Assembly (NCBI GenBank): GCA_023409835.1
Contig: JAEYQV010000098.1
Coordinates: 1-10,986, forward strand
Reading direction: 5' to 3'
Origin: Bacillota bacterium
Lineage (GTDB): Bacteria > Bacillota > Clostridia > Lachnospirales > Lachnospiraceae
Length of the DNA: 10,986 bases
In this document: one piece after another, positions 1-6,715 of the stretch
How the letters are laid out: each line of letters begins with the position of its first letter
How positions within the stretch are numbered: the first letter of the stretch is position 1
Made by a program: the position numbers and the translations under genes
The notes under the pieces: model-generated
What the model was told of the DNA's origin: nothing
Databases searched by the model: none
Seen by the model: only the letters and a program-made list of their open reading frames with translations

Positions 1-1381
1 GATTGACAATGCTGTCAAGATATTCTGTTTCCCGCTGCATAGCAACCATAACATCCGGATAGATCTGATCAATCTTATAATCACGATACTGATCGGGCCT
101 GGTTCCGGTAACAATTAAGATCTTACGATATATTGTATTCAGACGGTTGACGCTGTCTTCGATCTGGCTCAGGATATCACCCAGCTCACCCAACGTAACC
201 TCAAGGCGGATGATATGTTTGCCTTTTGTTAACGGAAGCTTGCAGGGATTCCCATCAGCGTCTGTCAGGGTGGTTAGCTCCCAACCGGTACTGTATTTGA
301 ATTCAAGATTTGCGGCTTCCTTAAAAGGAGCTGCACCGTCAATCGTCAGATTACGGGTTGAGACCATACCACGGTTATAATTCTGCCTTGCTTTGAAGGA
401 TAGATTATAAAGTCCGTCCTCCGGTGCCTCAATCTCCCATTCGATCCACTGGCCTGCTACCCTCCATGCATCTCCGCCAATCGCATTCAGCTTGATTTTA
501 GAAGCACTGTAAGGCTCCGTATTAGAGGATGCTCGATCAAAAATCGCATATAAAGTAGGCGAAGACTTAAATACTGCAGCTTCACCCTGAATTTTCTCAT
601 GAAATGTTAAATCTGTATTTTGATATTTGGTTAAATCAGTATTTGCAAGGTACTCATTGTAGCTTAACTGCTCTTGCCTCTGACCGATCACCAGGTTAGA
701 AATAGCAAATGGCTCACTGCTTGCCTCTAATCGGATTACATTTTCGCCCTGCTCGAAAAAGAATTGGTATGGTTCCCGTGTGTACCCCATATAGTCCTTC
801 AGATAGGTACTTTCCCATCTGGGAGTTTCCATCTGGGACGGGCGGATCTCATTCCCTCTGTTATCCATCTTCTTCTCTCCGTTATCAGCCCATACTCTTG
901 AGAAAGTAAAGGTATCCGCACCTGAGAAAGGAATCTCGCCGTTAATATACAGGGCTCTTTCGATATCAATACCCTTGGATTTAATAGGGAAATAATCCAA
1001 TGAAATATTGTACATTCCGGCTTCAGGAATATTCACCTTCCACTCTACATAACCGCCCTCCTGTGACACCAATACATTCTCTTTTCCTTCAAACTCATCG
1101 TACTTCTCCACTTGAGCAGCAGCAGCGTAGTTAAGAACATCAACTACCACCTCACTGTCCGGCCTGATGGCATCCTTGTGATTCTCAAGATAAACATTAT
1201 AGGTGTCCTCCCTATTAATGTCTTCTTTGGATTCTACTGCCTTTACACTTCCATCTGCTCCTTCGGTGGCTTCAAAGCGGTCATTCATGATCTTAACATA
1301 GACCATATAGCCCACTACTGCCAAAACAAGAATTAGACATACATAGAAGCTTTTCTTTCTAAAAATCGACATCACTGACAT
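1..1381 (-). CDS. Large extracellular carbohydrate-binding / solute-binding protein, N-terminal part (runs off left edge)
   Basis: An open frame of 460 codons reads from the ATG at 1381 to the window edge without a stop. Residues 1-10 are basic, 11-29 are a hydrophobic export or anchor segment, and no lipobox is visible. Two similar beta-sandwich-like modules follow: about 105-235 (EGGYVEWKVNIPEAGMYN, then LYINGEIPF) and about 305-396 (GQWIEWEIEAPEDGLYNLSF, then LTIDGAAPF and GKHIIRLEV). From memory, this arrangement, with DNRGNEIRP and TGTRPDQYRDY, matches the N-terminal half of roughly 950-residue solute-binding proteins of sugar ABC transporters in Paenibacillus and clostridia. The binding-protein domain would lie beyond the edge and cannot be seen. 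The start is supported by AAGGAA six bases upstream; a second ATG three codons later is possible. The likely role is capture of plant oligosaccharides at the cell surface. A free-standing carbohydrate-binding protein is the alternative. Confidence 0.72.
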   Translation of the reverse strand, partial: MSVMSIFRKKSFYVCLILVLAVVGYMVYVKIMNDRFEATEGADGSVKAVESKEDINREDTYNVYLENHKDAIRPDSEVVVDVLNYAAAAQVEKYDEFEGKENVLVSQEGGYVEWKVNIPEAGMYNISLDYFPIKSKGIDIERALYINGEIPFSGADTFTFSRVWADNGEKKMDNRGNEIRPSQMETPRWESTYLKDYMGYTREPYQFFFEQGENVIRLEASSEPFAISNLVIGQRQEQLSYNEYLANTDLTKYQNTDLTFHEKIQGEAAVFKSSPTLYAIFDRASSNTEPYSASKIKLNAIGGDAWRVAGQWIEWEIEAPEDGLYNLSFKARQNYNRGMVSTRNLTIDGAAPFKEAANLEFKYSTGWELTTLTDADGNPCKLPLTKGKHIIRLEVTLGELGDILSQIEDSVNRLNTIYRKILIVTGTRPDQYRDYKIDQIYPDVMVAMQRETEYLDSIVN

Positions 1382-1448
1382 AACAGGTTCCTTCCTTCTT
1401 TGTACATATTGCATATATTTTTGTTTATTAGTTCCTGATTTTCACGTC

Positions 1449-1477
1449 ATAATACTAGTCTATAATATTTTTGTAAA
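1449..1477 (-). promoter_or_regulatory. Sigma-A promoter of the carbohydrate-binding protein gene
   Basis: On the minus strand, -35 TTTACA (1472-1477) and -10 TATTAT (1449-1454) are separated by exactly 17 bp. Transcription would begin near 1442, leaving a leader of about 60 bases before the ATG at 1381. The -35 box lies 5 bp from the tandem operator at 1483-1520, which fits activation by an AraC-type protein touching RNA polymerase. Confidence 0.65.
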
Positions 1478-1482
1478 ATTGA

Positions 1483-1520
1483 CCTATCATATTTTGCGAC
1501 ATTCCTATCACATGTTGCGA
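1483..1520 (-). promoter_or_regulatory. Tandem 17-bp direct-repeat operator, AraC-type layout
   Basis: Two 17-bp direct repeats, CCTATCATATTTTGCGA (1483-1499) and CCTATCACATGTTGCGA (1504-1520) on the plus strand, differ at two positions and are 21 bp apart start to start. Two 17-bp half-sites with a 4-bp gap is the known geometry of AraC I1-I2. The pair ends 5 bp upstream of the -35 box of the gene at 1381, the usual activator position. The natural candidate to bind it is the divergent AraC-family protein encoded at 2057 (inference). Confidence 0.6.
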
Positions 1521-1714
1521 AACTCGGGGAAAAAATCCTAAAAACGGTAATATTTGATACTCCTATATGATATTTAGTTTACAAACTCAATTTAATGTAT
1601 TAAAATGGATTTAAACTGATTTATCATAATATTAACTAAGTTTTGATGCGAAAATATGTACGTTTTTTATAAGTTGCATAAATTTCATGAATTTTTTTAT
1701 GTTTTGCAGAATAG

Positions 1715-1820
1715 CAATATCTACTAAACCTCACTTGCTGTCACCGCAATATTTACTAATCCTCTCTAGCTGTCATCACAATACTTACTAATCCTCACTA
1801 GTTGTCATCGCAATATTTAC
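1715..1820. repeat. Tandem 32-bp direct repeats, 3.3 copies
   Basis: Copies run 1715-1746, 1747-1778 and 1779-1810, with a 10-base partial copy at 1811-1820. Each starts CAATAT(T/C)TACTAA and ends in a (C/T)TGTCA(T/C)C-like segment. Copies abut with no spacers, so this is not CRISPR. The 32-bp period is close to three helical turns, so sites in each copy would face the same side of the DNA. The array lies between the divergent genes at 1381 and 2057. Copies carry CGCAATAT-like cores that loosely resemble the operator at 1483-1520, in the opposite orientation. The rest of 1382-2056 is AT-rich with no supported coding sequence. Confidence 0.85.
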
Positions 1821-2056
1821 ATTCCGGTATGTTTTTGTGCACTCTGTACATGATAAATATCATCATTATAATTATTATAGTACAAAATACTCAAAGTGTA
1901 AACCATATATAACCATTTTAGCATAATAATGTATATATTATGTGTATTTTGTAAGGTTGCACTTAAAATCTACCGCCGGAATCGTATGAAATGTAATCTT
2001 CGATAAAGATTGTAATAATCGATGAGATGCGCATTAGCGCGGAAACGAGGAAGAGC

Positions 2057-2953
2057 ATGAGAATAATGGATGGTATTTATGAGAAGGTGGATTTTCAGAA
2101 TAATTCCTCCATCCTCCTTCATATTAATCATGAAACTGATAATTATTCGACCCACTGGCATACTGCAATTGAGTTAATTATGCCGATCACTAATTACTAC
2201 ACTATCGTAATCGGGAAGACAACCTACCAGCTGAGTGAGGGAGAGATTCTCGTCATTCCTCCGGGCGAGCTGCATGAGCTAATCGCTCCCTTGGAAGGGG
2301 TTCGACGGATTCTGCTGTTTGATTTTTCCTTAATCAGTAATCTGAGGGGCTTTTCCAACATCAGCTCGGTTCTGAATCAGCCCCGGTTGATTAATGAAAC
2401 CAATGCTCCCGAGATTTTACCACAGCTGCAAACCCTTTTTGATGAGATCACTACGGAATATACCAGCAAGAATAATCTCAGAGAAGCTGCTATCTATGCT
2501 CTGATCATTCAGATGTTTGTCCTACTGGGCCGCAAATATATGAGTACAGAGAATCTGTTCCCCGATGTTAAGGTGAATAAGCAAAAGGAATACATAGAAA
2601 AATTCAATCTGATATTTGAATACATTAATAATAATTATATGGAGGATATCTCCCTTGATATGATCGCTGATGTTGCCGGCTTCAGTAAATTCCATTTCTC
2701 CAGATTATTCAAGCAGTTTACTGATATGTCCTTCTACGACTATCTGAATCAGCGAAGAGTAAAGGAGGCAGAGAAGCTGCTGCTGAATCCAAACCTGTCC
2801 ATTACCGAGATTGCATTGAGATCAGGCTTCTCCAGTATTTCTACCTTCAACCGGGTCTTCAAAAGCTTCAAGGAATGTACTCCGACAGAATTCAAGAATC
2901 TTTACCGGAGACGGAATCGCCTGTCGAGCGAGGAACGCCTCTCAGGTACATAA
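2057..2953 (+). CDS. AraC-family transcriptional regulator (cupin sensor plus double HTH)
   Basis: A 298-residue DNA-binding regulator. Residues about 20-95 form a cupin-like sensor barrel, with HWHTAIEL and then GEILVIPPGELHEL, the usual arabinose-binding-type pattern. A helical linker covers about 115-165. Residues about 185-283 carry two helix-turn-helix units: SLDMIADVAGFSKFHFSRLF (199-218), and LSITEIALRSGF followed by FNRVFKSF (247-271), the AraC/XylS signature. The length is typical. I place the start at 2057 because GAGGAAG lies just upstream; an in-frame ATG at 2027 has no good ribosome site. The gene is divergent from the carbohydrate-binding protein gene and beside xylan enzymes, so it probably senses a xylan-derived sugar and activates uptake genes. 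The ligand cannot be read from the sequence, and no clear promoter was found for it. Confidence 0.9.
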   Translation: MRIMDGIYEKVDFQNNSSILLHINHETDNYSTHWHTAIELIMPITNYYTIVIGKTTYQLSEGEILVIPPGELHELIAPLEGVRRILLFDFSLISNLRGFSNISSVLNQPRLINETNAPEILPQLQTLFDEITTEYTSKNNLREAAIYALIIQMFVLLGRKYMSTENLFPDVKVNKQKEYIEKFNLIFEYINNNYMEDISLDMIADVAGFSKFHFSRLFKQFTDMSFYDYLNQRRVKEAEKLLLNPNLSITEIALRSGFSSISTFNRVFKSFKECTPTEFKNLYRRRNRLSSEERLSGT

Positions 2954-2970
2954 TTGTACCTGAGTATTTA
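2941..2970 (+). terminator. Hairpin over the stop codon of the AraC-family gene, probable terminator
   Basis: CTCAGGTACA (2941-2950) and TGTACCTGAG (2955-2964) form a perfect 10-bp stem around the loop TAAT, which contains the stop codon. The tail TATTTAT is only partly T-rich, so termination is likely but not certain. Confidence 0.55.
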
Positions 2971-3000
2971 TCCAACAGAGACACGTTCTCACTCGATTGC

Positions 3001-3036
3001 AATGTCATTAAGTTAAGAATCTAACTTAATGACATT
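3001..3036. terminator. 15-bp perfect inverted repeat in the convergent region
   Basis: AATGTCATTAAGTTA (3001-3015) and TAACTTAATGACATT (3022-3036) are exact reverse complements around a 6-base loop. The stem is AT-rich and has no clear T-tract on either side. It could help end transcription from either side or be a protein-binding palindrome. Confidence 0.4.
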
Positions 3037-3280
3037 TCACATAACGGTACATATAATACCGATGGCGGCAAACGGTCTCTTTATGGATAAATAATCACAC
3101 GCTTTCTCTTTAAGTACCTGATGTGATAAACATTCTAAATCGTTTAGGCGCCGCCTCTTCTTTCGGCAAAATAAATCCCTGACCTCGATAAGTTTCGAAT
3201 TAATAGTAAAGTATCAGTAGCCGACTAAAATTAATCTTCAAATATATAATGTCCCAAAAAACAACCTCATAAAAGTAGCT

Positions 3281-3304
3281 GCACTAGATTTATACCGCTA
3301 GTGC
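3281..3304. other. Small hairpin in the convergent intergenic region
   Basis: GCACTAG (3281-3287) and CTAGTGC (3298-3304) form a 7-bp stem with a 10-base loop. On the minus strand a run of four T follows a few bases later, so it may serve as a backup terminator for the xylosidase transcript. Apart from this and the 3001-3036 hairpin, 2971-3304 shows no supported gene or signal. Confidence 0.3.
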
Positions 3305-3484
3305 GACAGCCCCTTGGTTCATTGTATAAGAAGAGCTGTTCCTTAGCTCGACTTTTTATATAGGCAGAGCCGTTCCTTCGCTCGAATTTTTATATAGATA
3401 GAGCTGTTCCTTAGCTCGACTTCTATTGTATAGGCAGAGCCGTCCCTAAGCTTGGTTTCAATGTGTAAAAAGAGCTGTTCCTAA
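3305..3484 (+). repeat. Tandem array of about 34-bp units, AGAGCTGTTCCT family
   Basis: Units begin at 3332, 3366, 3400 and 3436 (lengths 34, 34, 36 and 35), and a further partial unit begins at 3471. A decayed copy seems to lie at about 3305-3331. Each begins AGAGC(T/C)GT(T/C)CCT. In units 1 and 3, GAGCT pairs with AGCTC around GTTCCTT; in unit 1 a run of five T follows, so that unit resembles a minimal intrinsic terminator. Unit 2 also has T5 but only a 4-bp stem. Two more copies in opposite orientation lie at 3654-3665 and 3687-3698. Confidence 0.8.
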
Positions 3485-3698
3485 TGGGTTGGACGCATCA
3501 GGTACCGGAAATGTATTTCGTTTGCGGAACAGACTGATCAAAAGCGTACGGCTCAGGCTGACATTGCTTTTAAATGTCAGAACTGAGACGAACGATTTGG
3601 TCAGGATGTCCCGGAACCTAAATACATCCGGTACCTGTGTGCGTCTAGCCCATAGGAACAGCTCTCATATACTAAAACCAATCCCTAGGAACAGCTCT
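3436..3698. repeat. Long imperfect palindrome of about 263 bp
   Basis: The left arm from 3436 aligns with the reverse complement of the right arm ending at 3698 along its whole length, with scattered mismatches and one- or two-base gaps. Shared blocks include AGAGCTGTTCCTA, CAGGTACCGG and ATGTATTT. The apex is a perfect 8-bp stem, CTGACATT (3558-3565) and AATGTCAG (3573-3580), with a 7-base loop. Both ends are members of the 34-bp repeat family, and the right end touches the xylosidase stop codon. No transposase, target duplication or convincing reading frame is seen. It could be a MITE-like element, a very large hairpin RNA or a bidirectional terminator. Confidence 0.8.
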
Positions 3699-5266
3699 TA
3701 TATATTTTTATAGTAGAGCCAGTCAAAATCAACGAAATTACGGCTCTCCTTTCCATTGCTCGAGCAGTAAAGCCCCATTGTATTTCCGACAAAGCCCCCT
3801 GCCACATCCGTACTGAGAATTCTTGCATCCACACCGGCCTTAACAATATGATAGCTCTTACCATCATAACTGAAAGCAAATCGAAGGTCCTGCTTCTCTG
3901 CCGTAATTCGAAGTCTTATACCGCTTATATCACGGCTGTTGTCCTCAATCTGTACCTCAGAGAGCACCTCCTCCTCCCCCTGAAGGCAACGAATCAGCTG
4001 CAGCATTTTGATTCCATCCCGGATGACGCAAACGAAGCGATAATGGAATTGATTACTCTGAAGAATTACGAGCCCAGCCTCCTCGTCTCTGCTCTGTGGC
4101 AGATAATCCATCTCCGTCTCAAGGACAAAGCTCATTCCAGTCTGGCGGATACCGACATAGGTAGGACTTGCCAGCTCTGTTAGCTTTTCAGGTGCAAGTC
4201 TTAGCCTGAGATAACCCTTACGCTCTGTAAGGCTGTAGTTCTCCGGCCTCGGGTTTCTAAGATGAACAAAATGATAGGGTAGCCGATCAATATCAAAATC
4301 CTCTCTCTCCGGAAGCTTTGTAACCGGTGCAGGCAACAGCTTCGGTGCCTTCACCGTTGCTTCCAAAAGACCGACTCCCTTATTGATTACCGGCCAGCCC
4401 TGTTCCCAGGTCACCGGAACCAGAAAGGTTTCCCTGCCCATATTACGGTAATAGCCGCCATAGGGACGGGAAGCCAGTACTACCATATACCATTCCCCAT
4501 TCTGCGTCTCAACCAGATCTCCGTGTCCCACATTAACGATTGGATAATCATGACCTAAATGCCGATGCGTCAGAATGGGATTACAGTTATACCCGGAAAA
4601 GGGCTCCTTTAAATCGGTACCGCAGGCTACGGATACCGCGTGGGCATAGTCGGTCCCCGCCTCAGCAATTAACAGATAATATTTACCGTCCTTTTTATAC
4701 AAGTGGGGGCCCTCCGGCCATACCACCTCCCGTAAGGCGCCATGCCACAAGGCATATGACTTGCCGACCAGCTTCATCGTACTTAAATCCAATTCCTGGA
4801 CCCAGATCTCGTTATCGCCGAAATATCTTCCGCCCTCCCGGCGTTCCTTCGTACCCGTATAATAGCATTTCCCGTCATCATCAAAAAACAGGGACGGATC
4901 AATTCCTTCCGCTCCCTCAATAAAATAAGGGTTTGACCAGGGTCCTTCCGGTTTACTTGCCGTCACAATAAAATTACCCCCATGGCTGACATTGGTAGTA
5001 ATCATATAGAAGGTACCTTCGTGATAACGAATGGTAGGTGCAAATATTCCTCCGGAATGATTCGCTCCCAGTAAATCCAGCTGTTCCTGTCTGTCAAGAA
5101 TATTACCGATCTGATGCCAGTTTACCAGATCTCTGCTATGGAATATCGGTACCCCGGGAAAATATGAAAAAGTTGATGTCACCAGATAATAGTCCTCGCC
5201 CACTCTGCAGATGGACGGATCCGGATAAAACCCGGCTAAAATCGGGTTGCTTACTCTATCTTCCAT
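3698..5266 (-). CDS. GH43 beta-xylosidase, intracellular
   Basis: A 522-residue glycoside hydrolase family 43 enzyme, most likely releasing xylose from the non-reducing end of xylo-oligosaccharides by an inverting mechanism. Residues about 1-310 are the five-bladed propeller. The expected acidic triad is visible: Asp16 in GFYPDPS (base), Asp123 in EGIDPSLFF (pKa modulator) and Glu185 in VVWPEGPHL (acid). Residues about 330-522 form the concanavalin-like beta-sandwich usual in two-domain GH43 xylosidases, with YVGIRQTGMSF and EEAGLVILQSN. The length is normal. There is no signal peptide, so it acts in the cytoplasm on imported sugars. The start is well supported by GGGAGG eight bases upstream. 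Related enzymes may also cleave arabinofuranosides, so substrate range is uncertain. The TAA stop overlaps the first base triplet of the repeat end at 3698. Confidence 0.92.
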   Translation of the reverse strand: MEDRVSNPILAGFYPDPSICRVGEDYYLVTSTFSYFPGVPIFHSRDLVNWHQIGNILDRQEQLDLLGANHSGGIFAPTIRYHEGTFYMITTNVSHGGNFIVTASKPEGPWSNPYFIEGAEGIDPSLFFDDDGKCYYTGTKERREGGRYFGDNEIWVQELDLSTMKLVGKSYALWHGALREVVWPEGPHLYKKDGKYYLLIAEAGTDYAHAVSVACGTDLKEPFSGYNCNPILTHRHLGHDYPIVNVGHGDLVETQNGEWYMVVLASRPYGGYYRNMGRETFLVPVTWEQGWPVINKGVGLLEATVKAPKLLPAPVTKLPEREDFDIDRLPYHFVHLRNPRPENYSLTERKGYLRLRLAPEKLTELASPTYVGIRQTGMSFVLETEMDYLPQSRDEEAGLVILQSNQFHYRFVCVIRDGIKMLQLIRCLQGEEEVLSEVQIEDNSRDISGIRLRITAEKQDLRFAFSYDGKSYHIVKAGVDARILSTDVAGGFVGNTMGLYCSSNGKESRNFVDFDWLYYKNI

Positions 5267-5354
5267 TATATTACCTCCCTGATATGAGTCAGTATTCTAT
5301 ATTGTTCACAGGAAATGTGCGTCTTCTCATCATCCATTTCCTATCCTTCGTTAA

Positions 5355-5384
5355 ATTACATTCCGATATGTTCCTCTCTGTAAA
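5355..5384 (-). promoter_or_regulatory. Probable promoter of the xylosidase gene
   Basis: On the minus strand, -35 TTTACA (5379-5384) and -10 TGTAAT (5355-5360) are 18 bp apart, about 90 bases before the start codon. A TATTAT at 5386-5391 is an alternative -10 but lacks a good -35. Confidence 0.4.
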
Positions 5385-5394
5385 CATAATACTG

Positions 5395-5408
5395 TGGTAA
5401 TATTACCA
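5395..5408. promoter_or_regulatory. 14-bp perfect palindrome, candidate operator
   Basis: TGGTAATATTACCA is exactly self-complementary. It lies upstream of the proposed xylosidase promoter and before the divergent extended -10 at 5469, so one regulator could affect both sides. I do not recognise the owner of the motif. Confidence 0.45.
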
Positions 5409-5468
5409 TATTTTAAAGAAAAACTCCATACTGTTATAAATTTTGTCAAAGGATCCCCCCTCCGCATA

Positions 5469-5477
5469 TGATATAAT
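5469..5477 (+). promoter_or_regulatory. Extended -10 promoter element ahead of a small ORF
   Basis: TGATATAAT is a full extended -10 (TG, one base, TATAAT). A TTGTCA at 5443-5448 is too far away (23 bp) for a normal -35, so any promoter here would rely on the extended -10. It sits 24 bases before the small ORF start at 5501. Confidence 0.45.
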
Positions 5478-5500
5478 CATGCTTACTCAGGGTGATATAT

Positions 5501-5611
5501 ATGCAGTATAACCGGATTTATGAGCCGGGCTTACCCTATTATGGATGTTACAATTCCATTGTTTCACTTATTAGAACCGGATTCCTGCCTTTAGTAGACA
5601 GCCGCATATAA
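5501..5611 (+). CDS. Possible 36-residue small protein
   Basis: An ATG ORF of 36 codons plus TAA, starting MQYNRIYEPGLPYYGCYNSI and ending PLVDSRI. It is Tyr-rich at the N-terminus, with one Cys and a short hydrophobic stretch (IVSLIRTGFLPLV). I do not recognise it. Support comes from context only: an extended -10 promoter 24 bases upstream and AGGGTG placed as a ribosome site. The frame ends three bases before the hairpin at 5614-5656. It could be a short secreted or membrane peptide, or a chance frame in AT-rich DNA. Confidence 0.35.
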   Translation: MQYNRIYEPGLPYYGCYNSIVSLIRTGFLPLVDSRI

Positions 5612-5656
5612 AAAGGAACCTGAGAACGAAGTCTTAACCCTATTCCTCAGATTCCT
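5609..5656 (-). terminator. Terminator of the peptidoglycan-binding protein gene
   Basis: AGGAACCTGAG (5614-5624) and CTCAGATTCCT (5646-5656) pair with one mismatch. Read on the minus strand the stem is followed by TTTTTATAT, the tail expected for termination of the gene ending at 5686. The loop is long (21 bases). Confidence 0.65.
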
Positions 5657-5685
5657 GACAAGTCACTGTGTATGTAATTTTCAAT

Positions 5686-6525
5686 TTAATAATTTTCAGA
5701 GATATATTTGGCTGCTTTATTTACCATATCCTGATGAGCCTGGTTAACTCTATTCGTACCATGGGTTTTACTGTTTTTAAAATGCAGATCCAGTACGCCG
5801 TTGACACCGTTGTTCTTTACCGCATCCAGGTTCTGCCCCCATCCATAGCCCCCGCTGCGATTGCTGACATATTTTTCAGCCTGCTTGGAATCTACGCCTG
5901 CATGTGGCATGGCTGCTAAGGAGCCCGCCAGGATATATCCATCCACCTTAACAACGACAGCACGTCTGGTCCAGCTCCAGCCTCCCCAGATCTCCTTAAT
6001 GATATTAGCATCTTCCCTGGTTAAGGGTTCTACATCCGCATGGTTAGTACCATAGGTCCTCTTCAAATAGAAGGTTCTTCCGGTATTAACATCCATGATC
6101 TCTGCCACATCACCTCGTTTAAATATGTACTGGACCTTTGAGAACCAACTCAAAGCACCCTTCTTATCTGCAGACACCTTAGAGGTATTCGAAGAAGCAA
6201 GCTGGGTTTCAGTTTCCTTCGTCTTCACTGAATTCGCATTAATCTTGGATAGCGCATTTTTGGTTAGGGTTCCGACAATCCCGGTCTGTTGGATACCGTT
6301 ATCCTTTTGAAATTTTTTCACTGCGCTAACAGTGATGTCGCCGTAGTATCCTGTGTTTTTGGGATAAGTAAAATACCCCAGTTTTCTTAAGGTTGCTTGA
6401 ACTTGCTTTACTTCGGATCCACTGCTGCCCTTCTTCAGAGAAGCGGCATATGCTTTTGCCGGAGTAAATGCCATCATTGCCGCCATACAGATAGCAATGA
6501 AACAAATGATGTACTTTTTCTTCAT
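5686..6525 (-). CDS. Secreted peptidoglycan-binding-domain protein with unassigned His-rich C-terminal domain
   Basis: A 279-residue exported protein. Residues 1-28 are a signal peptide (MKKK, hydrophobic core, cleavage near AKAYA-A). Residues about 30-95 are a PG_binding_1 domain (GSSGSEVKQVQATLRKLGYF, GYYGDITVSAVKKFQ, NGIQQTGIVG), which anchors proteins to cell wall. A polar linker covers 96-124. Residues about 125-279 form a conserved-looking domain with TYGTNHADVEPL, GGWSWTRRAV, AAMPHAGVDS and LDLHFKNSKTHGTN. His162, Asp164, His208, His248 and His255 could form a metal site, suggesting a wall hydrolase, but I cannot name the family. I chose the start at 6525 because AGGAGA lies seven bases upstream; an in-frame ATG at 6543 is less well placed. 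It has its own promoter and terminator, so the xylan context may be coincidental. Confidence 0.85.
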   Translation of the reverse strand: MKKKYIICFIAICMAAMMAFTPAKAYAASLKKGSSGSEVKQVQATLRKLGYFTYPKNTGYYGDITVSAVKKFQKDNGIQQTGIVGTLTKNALSKINANSVKTKETETQLASSNTSKVSADKKGALSWFSKVQYIFKRGDVAEIMDVNTGRTFYLKRTYGTNHADVEPLTREDANIIKEIWGGWSWTRRAVVVKVDGYILAGSLAAMPHAGVDSKQAEKYVSNRSGGYGWGQNLDAVKNNGVNGVLDLHFKNSKTHGTNRVNQAHQDMVNKAAKYISENY

Positions 6526-6606
6526 GACGTGATCTCCTGTCAATTATGTAATATGTTGCCTCTGTTATGCGTAACATCCTGTGCTACTATGGATTACTAT
6601 GGATGT

Positions 6607-6635
6607 ATTATATTACATATTTATTACGTGGTCAA
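6607..6635 (-). promoter_or_regulatory. Strong sigma-A promoter of the peptidoglycan-binding protein gene
   Basis: On the minus strand, -35 TTGACC (6630-6635) and -10 TATAAT (6607-6612) are 17 bp apart. A very AT-rich tract with repeated AATATTAA-like motifs lies just upstream (about 6636-6685) and could act as an UP element. The leader of about 75 bases contains two near-identical 10-bp copies of ACTATGGAT(T/G) at 6586-6605. Confidence 0.7.
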
Positions 6636-6715
6636 TATATAAGTTAATATTTACGTAATATTTAGTTAATATTAATGTAATATATGGCAGGGAATCCAAA
6701 AAAAGCCGACATCTG

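Noticed and set aside
1715..1820. 32-bp repeats considered as a short CRISPR array
   Set aside because: The copies abut directly with no spacers, and no cas gene is in the window.
2027..2056. Upstream in-frame ATG of the AraC-family gene
   Set aside because: It lacks a ribosome site, whereas the ATG at 2057 has GAGGAAG just upstream.
3489..3713. 74-codon plus-strand frame inside the palindrome
   Set aside because: It has no ribosome site, lies across both palindrome arms and encodes a low-quality sequence, so it is a by-product of the repeat.
4540..4923. 127-codon plus-strand frame opposite the xylosidase gene
   Set aside because: The minus strand here encodes the GH43 catalytic core; the plus frame is Pro/Arg-rich with no ribosome site.
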